From Chrysochromulina tobinii (Eukaryota > Haptophyta > Prymnesiales > Chrysochromulinaceae), in contig JWZX01003002.1 in NCBI GenBank assembly GCA_001275005.1, positions 1 to 43,548 on the forward strand: 43,548 bases of DNA. The letters run 5' to 3'. The notes beneath the pieces are model-generated. The model did not search any database and was not told where the DNA came from. It was given only the letters and a program-made list of their open reading frames with translations. How positions within the stretch are numbered: the stretch's first letter is position 1; each line of letters starts with the position of its first letter. Shown here in pieces: positions 9,740 through 17,929 of this stretch. Position numbers and translations under genes: made by a program.

Positions 9740-10487
9740 ACACCTGTTCTATCACCTGGCAAGTTTGATGGGAGATAAACGGGAGATCTTTAGCCGTCGA
9801 GACGAGTGGCTGCAATTAGGGGTTCTTAGTAGCTACAAATTACGACCCAGGGGTACCGAGCCGGCGGGGCCCTGCGCACTTGCCGAACTCTGAACTGTCA
9901 TCTCTCATGCGGCCGAACTCCGCTCACCATGAAATGGGCTCCTCACCCTCTCGTCTGTCTGTGTGTCTTGACACTCGTGGGATTTGACGTGTCATCTTGT
10001 AGCGCGGTTGTACGGTATGCCGGGCGCTCACCGGGCGCTCTCCCGTCGCGCTTGTCCGTTCGGCGGCTCGCCCTCTCCCCCCTGCCGCTGTCCATCGCCC
10101 ACGCCCCACCCCGCGGGCGGCACCCGCCAGCACCGCGCACCCCCCCCGAGAGCCGAGTTGGCAGTTGCCGCGGACACGCACACGTCCGCGGCATGCCACA
10201 CACCTCACACAGTACCCGAGTTGGCACGCGCCCATAGAGTTGCCCATTTCAGGCGACACACATCCTTCACATCCATGTGGCCACGCCGCACTAACCACGA
10301 GCACACCCACACACAGCCCACACACTGAGCGCGCCCGGCGCCTGTCGTAGGGGCACCGCCCCTCATCCGGCTCGCTCCGAGCGCACCACATGTGCAGCTC
10401 CCTCTCTCTCTCGCTCATGCGTGTGGCTACACCCACAGAGGCTCACATTAGGCTCACAGAGAAAGCTCTCCAGCCCTCTCTCATCCC
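9740..10487. other. Intergenic region between convergent genes
   Basis: This is the 3' flank of both the CmcI-like gene and the EF-hand gene. It contains CA-rich and C-rich low-complexity sequence (about 10080-10330). Open frames here are short and of no recognisable family. I see no gene. Confidence 0.5.
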
Positions 10488-12907
10488 TCAGAATCTCTCG
10501 CCAACCTTGTGAGAATTCTCCGCGTCGCTCAATGCGGCAGCAAACTCCGCGTACGAGATCTCCCCGTCGTCGTCCTGGTCGGCGTACTTCTTGGCGATGG
10601 CGAGGATGTGCTCGTGCGGGAAGGGCAGGTTGAACGAGCGAATACCCAGCTCAAGCTCGAAGAGCGAAAGCTTGCCGGACTTGTCCAGGTCAAACTCACG
10701 GAACGCCGTCTGGAGCAGGTTGTACCTGAGCGGGAGCGCAATCAGCGGTCATCAGCGGCAATCTGCCATTGTCAGCGACTCTCAGAGCACTCGGAGGCCA
10801 TCAGACGTGTGTACTTGGTCTTAATTGACTCAGCGATCCTCCTGCGCTCGCGCTCGAGAGTCTTCTCGTCGAGCGGATTGGTGTCGACGACTGCTTCCAT
10901 CACGAGGGCATTCGGGTTCGAATGGAGCCACGCCGCCTTCTCGCGCTCGTATCTGGACTCCATGTCCATCGGGATCGCCTGATGAGGGGGAGACAGTGAG
11001 GGGTCACATCAGAGATCATCAAGAGGCAATCAGGGCTCATCGGTCTGGACTCTATGCCCATATCGGGATCACCTCCTCGACGACCACCGGCGCTGAAGTC
11101 GTCCCCTTCGGTTTCTTGGACTTGCGCCGGCCGCGCTTGGGCTTCGCATCATCGTCCTCGGCCTTCGCCTCGGTCGGCGGCGCTGGCTGACGGGGAGTCC
11201 TCGTCGGCGCAGGCTCACGGGTCGAAAAGTTGACCCTGGCGCTCATTGGTCCCGAGGGCGGCGGCACGGGCGGCGGCACGGGCTGCTTCGCCACGGGCAA
11301 TGCAGGCGACGCGTCCTGCTTGGCTGCGGGCGTAGGGGAAGTGCTGAAGGAAGTGCTTCCGCGGTGAGTTGACGTGTAGTGGGGGTTCGCCGCGGCTTGT
11401 TTGGCCGCTGCGCGCTTTGCCATGAGTTCCTTCGACTTCGCGGCGAGGTCGATCGCCTTGAACTCCTTTTGCAACTCTTTGTCCGACTTGCCTTGGAGAA
11501 AGGGCGAGGCTTGTGCATTGTCTTCGGCCTTGAGGATCGCCGCGAACTCTGCATACGAGATCTCCCCATCGCCGTCTTGGTCTGCACAGTCGAGCGCAAT
11601 CTGCATCACGTGCTCGTGCGCGAAAGGGAAGTTGAAGTGCTTGACCGCCTGCTCAAGCTCAAACGGCGAGAGGCTCCCTGACTTGTCGATGTCGAACTCG
11701 CGGAACGCCTTCGCCAGGAGCTTGTACCTGGGCAAGTGAGAGGTGGAACCATGTGCGTGCGGCGACGGTCAACAGGGGCGGGCGCGCGCAGAGGCACAGG
11801 CACAGTGGCGCAGATGTGCACATGCCATGTGTATGCATGTGTAGAATGTGTGCCATGAGCACGTGTGCAGTGTGCCATGGGCACGTTAGAGCACGTGTGC
11901 CATGAGCACGCATTCGTGCGCGTTGAGGCCAGCATGCCGCGTCTGCTCACTTAGTCTCAATAGCCTGCGCGAGCATCTTGCGCTGCTTCTCAAGCATCGC
12001 CTTGTCGGCGTCCTCGACACCGGTACGTAGCTCCTCCTCGAGCAATTGGTCTTTCGAGAGCCCCTCGCGGTCCTTTTGGTACCGCGCCTCCGCCGCCTCT
12101 CGTTTGGACATAGGGGCAGCCTCCGAGGGCAGCATGCCTGCAGGCCCGTGGCCGCTGGGTGCAGTCCGAGGACTCCGTAGAGGGCTGAGGTGGCGCGGCG
12201 AGCGGGTGCCGGCAGCGGCGTAAATGCCCTGATCATAGACGCTACCCGGGGGCGCAAAGCGGTCACGCGTCGGACTGAGTAGGGGGCTCCCGCTCATCTG
12301 ACTTCCGCGCGGCGAGGACAGCCCGGGCAATGCTGTGCCACCTCTCAGCGACGCACGGGGCGAGAGCGCGAGCGAATCCAATCCAGGCCTCGGCTTGCAG
12401 TGCTCCTTGGCATACGTAGCGGTCTGCTCCGCTGCAACGAGCCGCTGCAGCACAGCGTGCTCCGTTGCACCGGGCAGCACGCCCGTGATGGGCCCCAGCG
12501 TCTGCTTGAGCATGGTTGCACGCATGCTGGCCTGGGCTAGGGTCATCTGCTTCACAGACCATTGCGCCTCCCGCTCCTCCTGAATCTGGAGTTGCGCCCG
12601 GGCGCCGCCATGGACCATCGCGAGCCTGCATGGGGAGAGAGAGAGGCAGGGACAGCACACATGAGTTGAAATGGCAAGCGTGCGACCGTGATGCGTGAAG
12701 GAAGGAGAGAGAGAGCCGCAGATGCAATACTCACGGAGAATGGAAGATTTGGCCGAACTTCGGTGGCCGCCGCGCCCAAGGCGTCAGACCGCGCGGGCTG
12801 AAGTTGCTTCGCGGGGATAGGCCTTGCATCGATCGCGGCGAAAGGTCTTGAAATGCAGGCGGCTTCAGGTGCGTGACGACGTGTGCAGCATCAGGGCGCG
12901 TCAACAT
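10488..12907 (-). CDS. Four-EF-hand calcium-binding protein, five exons
   Basis: Assembled from exons 12907-12735, 12625-11951, 11727-11073, 10978-10815 and 10725-10488. All four introns are GT-AG and keep the frame. Exon 1 is rich in SPR motifs; exon 2 is a charged helical segment ending KMLAQAIETK. Exon 3 carries an EF-hand pair (DIDKSGSLSPFE and DQDGDGEISYAE) followed by a Pro-rich and a basic tract. Exon 4 ends with IAESIKTK, and exon 5 carries a second EF pair (DLDKSGKLSLFE and DQDDDGEISYAE). The two halves are an internal duplication: both EF pairs start with K-Y-[KN]-L-L and have an intron at the same codon and phase. The loop residues suit calcium binding. The start is uncertain: 12907 is the first ATG, but an upstream exon could join near 12928. 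The specific role is unknown; a cytoskeletal or flagellar calcium sensor is a guess. Confidence 0.8.
11755..11940. repeat. Degenerate minisatellite inside an EF-hand-gene intron
   Basis: The intron at 11950-11728 is rich in overlapping copies of GCCATG, GAGCACG and CACGTGTG. The arrangement is irregular, and it explains why this is the longest intron of the gene (223 bp). No coding signal is seen. Confidence 0.6.
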
Positions 12908-13239
12908 CGTGCACAACGTGACGACGGTCTGCAGGGACGTTCAGCAGAAATCCGTTACATGGACATCTAAACTTGCATGCATGGCTGCGCCGCAACTTGG
13001 AACTCACCGATGGTGTAATGCCAAATCTACATGGCCCGGGCACGCCGTCATGAGCGCTGCTTCAGTACCGGCCTCTTCTGAGTTGGCCGCGGGGAGCGGT
13101 CGGCTCCGGGGCTGCGGCTGTTTGTTATGTATGAGTCGGCCGCGGATCCGGTCGTCGCGCGGTTGTGCGGTGCGGGTGCGTTGGTGTGGGTTGGGTTGGT
13201 TGTGAGGTTCGTCTGTGTGATCCGTGTGCCCGTGTGCCC
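12908..13239. other. Divergent upstream region of the EF-hand and PrimPol genes
   Basis: The region lies between the divergent starts at 12907 (-) and 13454 (+). A TG/GT-rich stretch (13160-13240) precedes the inverted repeat described separately. A possible splice acceptor CTGCAG on the minus strand near 12930 might join an unseen first exon of the EF-hand gene. No TATA-like element stands out. Confidence 0.4.
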
Positions 13240-13428
13240 GTGAACGTTAACACGACAGACGCGACAACCGGTGCTACATGTACGGCACTGTTACTCCCGT
13301 GTGTCACGTGTGTCCCGGCTCCCCAAGGTGAACACTTAAAGGTGACTTTTTACCAGTACTGACTGACTTGACTTGTCTTGTCATGATTACGTACCACCGG
13401 TTGTCGCGTCTGTCGTGTTAACGTTCAC
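13240..13428. repeat. 34-bp perfect inverted repeat with a 121-nt spacer
   Basis: The left arm (13240-13273, beginning GTGAACGTTAACACGAC) is the exact reverse complement of the right arm (13395-13428). The right arm ends 25 bases before the PrimPol start codon. No target-site duplication is obvious next to the arms. It could be a small non-autonomous foldback element or a strong stem in the 5' UTR. Confidence 0.9.
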
Positions 13429-13453
13429 ACGCCCAGACCATCCCCGTTCACAA

Positions 13454-16400
13454 ATGGCGTCTACCCGTACGGAGCGGGTCCTGTGCGACCTCCGCGGGGT
13501 ACTCGCGGACGAGGCGGCCGTGTCGACTCATCTCTCGCTCATCTGCACGGGCTACACCGTTTCGGTCATCCTGCCCAGCCCGAACCCGCAATCGATCGGG
13601 CGGGCGATGCTCACTGGACCGGGCGCTTACAAGGCGGTCTTGGCTGCGCACGGTGAGCAGGCGGAAAGCGCTGCGCGTGCCTTCAGAATGCTCAGGATGC
13701 ACCACGAGTGGTTTTGCCCCTGCGGCGCATCAGGCGTCGAGCCGCTTGCGTACGCATCCTCCTGTGCAACTTGTGGGCGCACACGGCCACGAGATCTTGC
13801 CGCAGCAGTCGCTGAGATCAAGGCTATCGAAGCAGCGGCAGCGGCCGATATGTCGGTGCCAGAGCAGCCCGAGGCGCTACTCGCGGCCGCACCTGTGCTC
13901 GCCGCGTACTGCGCTGAAGCCCGTCCTTCTCGGCCGCCGCCGCCGCTGCCGCAGCCGCACGTGCGACGAGAGGTGCTCAATGACCAATTCGCTGCGGAGG
14001 ACGCCGCTGCCGCCGCTGCATTTGCAGCGGCGACGGTCACACCGCAGCCACTTGAGAGTGCTCCAGCCACCCGGGCGGACGTTTCGGCGCCTCCCACCAA
14101 GCGCAGCAGCAGCAGCAGCAGCAGCGCAGACCATGTTGAGCCCTCGGCCGCCGCCTCGGGCGCCGATGCAGCCGACGTGCTCCCACCAGCCAAGAGGCAG
14201 TGCTGCACTAGCCTTGGTAACGCTCTTCATACGAGCGCACCGCCCTCCGCCGCTACCACCGCAGCTCCTCCTGCCTTTCCACACGGTGCTGCTCCTCCGG
14301 CCTTTCCACACGGTGCTGCTCCTCCGGCCTTTCCACACGGTGCTGCTCCTCCGGCCCTTGGTCTCGCCTCCGCCGTGCGCGTGCCTGGCGCCAACGTGCG
14401 CCCCATCGAGCGTGCGGAGATCTTCCTTGGTGGTGTGCATGCGAGAGGGCCAGTGGCGCATGCGGTGGAGCAGGTACGCACGTTCTTGAGTGCACTGGCT
14501 GGATGGGAGCTCGAGTGCGTGCATGTGCAGCCGGAGAAGCGTCCCGGCTGCATGCGCGCTACCCTCGAGGGAGACGGAGCGTGCGACACGGCGTCGCGAC
14601 TGATCGGGCGCGTGACGCATCCTAAGAGGAACTTCGAGGAGGTCAAGATGCATATCTACTGGCACTGCCCGTGCACACGCCATCCCTTCGCGATCAGGGA
14701 CGACGGGGCCTGTCCGGTTTGTGGAGAGCGCAAGCCGCCGAGTCTGAAGCGGGCAGCCGAGAGAGTCGAGGAGATCGCTGCGGAGTTGTGGGAACGGCAG
14801 CAGCAGGCGCAGCAGGCGCAGGCGCCGCAGGTGCCGCAGGCGCAGCAGGCGCAGCAGGTGCAGCAGGTGCAGCAGGTGCAGCAGGTGCAGCAGCAGGCTG
14901 CTCGGGAACCACTCGTGGCACTGCGCCCGCAGGTGACACCACACCAGCTAGTTTGTGGGGCGATCGTACTGCAGCAGCCGGCGGCTCTACGGCCGCCGCC
15001 GACCACAGTGGCGCCACTTGCTGCGGCAGCTTCGAGGGACAGCGTGGGCGCCAAAGCCCTCGACGTGTGGAATAGCGCCGGCGTGGGCGCCAAAGCCCTC
15101 ACGCCCCTCGACGTGTGGAATGGCGCGCTGGGCGGGAACGCGATTGCGGCCAAGCAGCCAAGGCGGGCGCTGATCTACGACAAGCTGGACGCGTGCCTCT
15201 CGTCTTGCCATGGGTGGGGCGGCCCGATGGGTGGTGCAAGCGGCTGGCGGGCTTGGGCATTTGATGTGCCTGGCCGGGGCGACGGCGCTCCCAAGCTGTA
15301 TCTCGGCATGCAGCTCGCCGATTTCGCGGGCACGTACGTGTCGTTGCGCCCCGAGCAACGGAACGTGTACGAGATCATTGAGGCGAGCCATCCCGTGTGG
15401 CCCTACTTTGACCTAGAGTACGAGCACAGCGCCCGGCACGGCGTCCAGCACGGGCTCGGAGAAGCCCACTATCCCCCCCTCAACCACCACGTCGACGGCG
15501 ACGCCCTTTCTACGGCCGTGGCGCGGGCCGCGACGGAGGTGCTCCACGAGCAGTTTGCGATCGCGTGGCAGAACTGGACTGCTGAGGGAGCTGGCGCGCG
15601 CGACCCTTCTCTCTCGACTCTCGACTTGAGCGCTGCGCTTCCGCGCTGGAGCCATCTGGTGACGCCATCGGGGACGTCGACTGCTGCTGCTGCTACTGCT
15701 GCCTCTGCAGCCTCTGCTACCGCTGCTGTCCTCGCACCGTCACTTGAGGTCGAGGTGGTGGCCCTCGACTCCCACAAGCCGACCAAGTACTCTCGACACC
15801 TCATTCTCCGACCTCACATTGTGGACATTGTGGAGATGGCCGCCGCCACAGCCACCGCCGCGCCCGCCTCAAAGCGACTACCTCTCCCGCTCGCAGGCAC
15901 GGCCGCAGCCAAGGTCCTCGCACGCCTCGTGTGCGACCGGTTAGGAGAGGTGCTCCATGTGCACACCAAGAAATCGGCGGCGCAGCCACCGAGACCGGCG
16001 CCGTTACCGGTAGGCGAGGCAATGGGCGAGGCTGCCCACGCCGCGAACGCTGGCAGCGCAGCCGAGGCGGCTCTGCGCGCCGATCCTGCTACCGCCAGCG
16101 ACGGCGTACCAGAAGCGCCGTCCGCCGACGATGGTGCCGGTACTCAAGTGGCGAAGCCGGCCTCTTTTGTTGACCTGAGCGTCTACACTCGCAACCGGTG
16201 CTTCCGCATCGTTGGGTCTGCAAAGCTGGGCAAGCCCGACGCGCCGCCGCCACCTGCGCTCGTGATCAACGACGCCGCGTGCGCGCACCTGCCCGTCGAG
16301 CTGCTCTCGCCACCGCCCTCGTCACGTTCGATGGCAGAGCAGCTCGAGCTGAGCCTCGTGATGCCTCTGCTCGCCAACGGCTCTTCGTCTGACAAGAAGA

Positions 16401-17302
16401 CCCAGACTGCTGGCACGCGCTCGTCGGATCCCGATGCAGTGGCGGCCATGCACGCCCTCACGCGTCGGCACTGGGCCACTCTCGATCTGCCCGAGGCGCT
16501 CCTCGCCTCCTCGCCTGCGCAGCTCCCCTCTGCCCTCGACTCGGAAAGTTGGCGTGGCCCTCGGAGCTCGATTGGACCAGGCAGGCTGGACGCCGGGCTG
16601 GACGCCGGGCTGGGCGCCGGGCTGGGCGCCGAGCTGGGCGCCGAGCTGGGCGCCGGGCTGGGCGCCGAGCTGGGCGCGACGGCGGCCGCTGCCGGCCACG
16701 ATGGCACACATGAGGTTGGCAGAGGCGATAGGGCCGTCAGGCATGGCCGAGGCGACGTGTGGGCAGAAGGGGCGGCCGCAAGTCCCGAAGCGTGGCTGGC
16801 ATCCATCGAGGGACTGACGAGCACTCCGCTCCTCGACATACCCCCCGGGCTGGACGGCGGCTCGCTGAGCAAGCATCCCTTTGTGCGCTATGTCCGGCGG
16901 GGCCAGGACGGGCGCGTGCCACGACCGTTTGATCGGCTGGCCGCATGGGCGACGCTCCAGTTTGGGAGATGGGGCGGCGGCGTGCAAGCGAGCGTGGGCA
17001 TCGGCAAGTGGATCTACTTGCGCTCCGAGTTCCCTCTCGAGCGGCTGCTGCACCTGACCGCCACCGGCACGCGCTTCTGCTTTGCCAAGGGGCGGCAGCA
17101 CAAGGGCCAGCACGTCATGCTCACAGTCGATCTCGTCGCGCAGGTGGCGTACCAACGATGCTGGGACAATACCGATTGCGTGGTGCACGGCCCACGGGGC
17201 ATTCACCTCAAGAGCAAGCATCCGCTTGGGCGCCCACCGATCGATGTGCTCCCCACGTGGGCCGAGCTGCAGAGATTCGAGGAGACGAACGAGACAGCAT
17301 AA
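13454..17302 (+). CDS. PRIMPOL: PrimPol-like primase-polymerase with duplicated N-terminal zinc modules
   Basis: A 1282-residue protein; the ATG at 13454 is the first true ATG in the frame. The archaeo-eukaryotic primase core runs from ~570 to ~930: metal-binding DLE at 653-655 in PYFDLEYE, SRH at 780-782 in HKPTKYSRHLIL, and the third acidic site Asp907 in VDLSVYTRNRCFRI. A C-terminal UL52-type zinc finger is present (Cys1209, His1216, Cys1236, Cys1242), as in animal PrimPol. These enzymes reprime stalled forks and bypass lesions in nucleus and organelles. Unlike animal PrimPol (~560 residues), it has a ~570-residue N-terminus with two related modules ending in CPC-x13-CxxC (88-107) and CPC-x12-CxxC (405-423), a Gln-rich tract (449-481) and further repeats. 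Ala/Pro-rich insertions also interrupt the core. Function of the N-terminal modules is unknown; nucleic-acid binding is inferred. Confidence 0.9.
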   Translation: MASTRTERVLCDLRGVLADEAAVSTHLSLICTGYTVSVILPSPNPQSIGRAMLTGPGAYKAVLAAHGEQAESAARAFRMLRMHHEWFCPCGASGVEPLAYASSCATCGRTRPRDLAAAVAEIKAIEAAAAADMSVPEQPEALLAAAPVLAAYCAEARPSRPPPPLPQPHVRREVLNDQFAAEDAAAAAAFAAATVTPQPLESAPATRADVSAPPTKRSSSSSSSADHVEPSAAASGADAADVLPPAKRQCCTSLGNALHTSAPPSAATTAAPPAFPHGAAPPAFPHGAAPPAFPHGAAPPALGLASAVRVPGANVRPIERAEIFLGGVHARGPVAHAVEQVRTFLSALAGWELECVHVQPEKRPGCMRATLEGDGACDTASRLIGRVTHPKRNFEEVKMHIYWHCPCTRHPFAIRDDGACPVCGERKPPSLKRAAERVEEIAAELWERQQQAQQAQAPQVPQAQQAQQVQQVQQVQQVQQQAAREPLVALRPQVTPHQLVCGAIVLQQPAALRPPPTTVAPLAAAASRDSVGAKALDVWNSAGVGAKALTPLDVWNGALGGNAIAAKQPRRALIYDKLDACLSSCHGWGGPMGGASGWRAWAFDVPGRGDGAPKLYLGMQLADFAGTYVSLRPEQRNVYEIIEASHPVWPYFDLEYEHSARHGVQHGLGEAHYPPLNHHVDGDALSTAVARAATEVLHEQFAIAWQNWTAEGAGARDPSLSTLDLSAALPRWSHLVTPSGTSTAAAATAASAASATAAVLAPSLEVEVVALDSHKPTKYSRHLILRPHIVDIVEMAAATATAAPASKRLPLPLAGTAAAKVLARLVCDRLGEVLHVHTKKSAAQPPRPAPLPVGEAMGEAAHAANAGSAAEAALRADPATASDGVPEAPSADDGAGTQVAKPASFVDLSVYTRNRCFRIVGSAKLGKPDAPPPPALVINDAACAHLPVELLSPPPSSRSMAEQLELSLVMPLLANGSSSDKKTQTAGTRSSDPDAVAAMHALTRRHWATLDLPEALLASSPAQLPSALDSESWRGPRSSIGPGRLDAGLDAGLGAGLGAELGAELGAGLGAELGATAAAAGHDGTHEVGRGDRAVRHGRGDVWAEGAAASPEAWLASIEGLTSTPLLDIPPGLDGGSLSKHPFVRYVRRGQDGRVPRPFDRLAAWATLQFGRWGGGVQASVGIGKWIYLRSEFPLERLLHLTATGTRFCFAKGRQHKGQHVMLTVDLVAQVAYQRCWDNTDCVVHGPRGIHLKSKHPLGRPPIDVLPTWAELQRFEETNETA
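14274..14354 (+). repeat. Three 27-bp tandem repeats coding PAFPHGAAP
   Basis: Three near-perfect units in frame in the PrimPol-like gene, residues ~273-300. They lie between the two N-terminal zinc modules and probably encode a flexible linker. Confidence 0.9.
14801..14898 (+). repeat. Gln-rich CAG/GTG repeat in the PrimPol-like gene
   Basis: Repeated CAGCAGGCG and CAGCAGGTG units code for a Gln/Ala/Val tract at residues ~449-481, directly after the second zinc module. Confidence 0.85.
16584..16679 (+). repeat. 12-bp minisatellite coding LGAGLGAE-type repeats
   Basis: About eight units of GCTGGGCGCCGG or close variants lie in frame and encode residues ~1044-1075 of the PrimPol-like protein, in the linker between the primase core and the zinc finger. 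Confidence 0.85.
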
Positions 17303-17929
17303 ACAAGAAAAGGCGTCCGATACTCCGATTCGCGTTCGGTTAGATCCGCAAAAACCAAGTGTTGAAAATGCAGGTTAGCTTCAGAGCGGATGTAGACTGT
17401 AGTACATGGTATTCCCTAGTACTACTGCTGTAGGCCGCAGTAGTATTTTTGTGTGATATATGAGTGTCGGTCCCCGGGACCCGGCTCCCCCGGACGTGAA
17501 GAGAGTGTTTCTCTGTTTCTAAAACAGCGAGCTGGCTGACCATTTTTCACACAACAAGAACCATTTACGAACACTGTTCTAAAATAGGCACTGCGCGCGA
17601 TGGTTTGCGATACTATACCTTCTTTTGTGTCGCACTTGTACCGATTCGTTTGCGAGGGCGCTGGCGCTTCGACATGCGGCCAAGGAAGAGGAGCTCAAAC
17701 CAGTCAAGGAGTCTGACCCGCTGAAGGAGTCTGCTCCGCTGGTCGAAAATAAGAGCGAGGATGGCGAGGGCACGTGCACCAAATCAACGGACCACTATTG
17801 CACTCGTCGCTTTGGTCGAATTTCACAGCTAACGTTTCACAGGAACCCTTTTCTCATGGCGAAGGGAGTGCTGCGGCTGGCTGTCGAGACCATTCGACAC
17901 GCGCTTTTCGAGAGGACAGCGAATGTATA
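17303..17929. other. Region between PrimPol and the hydrolase-CYTH gene
   Basis: It contains a hairpin followed by T residues (17419-17450) and, at about 17655-17770, a short open frame of coding-like composition (EEELKPVKESDPLKESAPL). That frame has no recognisable family and ends before the hydrolase start. It could be a 5' exon of the downstream gene, with a candidate acceptor TTTCACAG near 17828, or chance. Confidence 0.35.
17419..17450 (+). terminator. Hairpin with T-run 3' of the PrimPol-like gene
   Basis: Arms TACTACTGC (17420-17428) and GCAGTAGTA (17437-17445) enclose an 8-base loop, with one more possible G-U pair, and are followed by TTTTT. It resembles an intrinsic terminator in form, but this is a eukaryotic gene, so a role in 3'-end formation is only a possibility. 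Confidence 0.35.

Noticed and set aside
13877-14944. 355-codon minus-strand frame with Leu/His runs
   Set aside because: It is antisense to the PrimPol-like gene, and its repeats mirror the CAG and FPHGAAP repeats of the real frame.
17774-17929. Upstream extension of the hydrolase-CYTH protein (52 codons)
   Set aside because: It has no hydrophobic or conserved character, and YqiA-like proteins begin at the equivalent of MKRAYAYCHGF.
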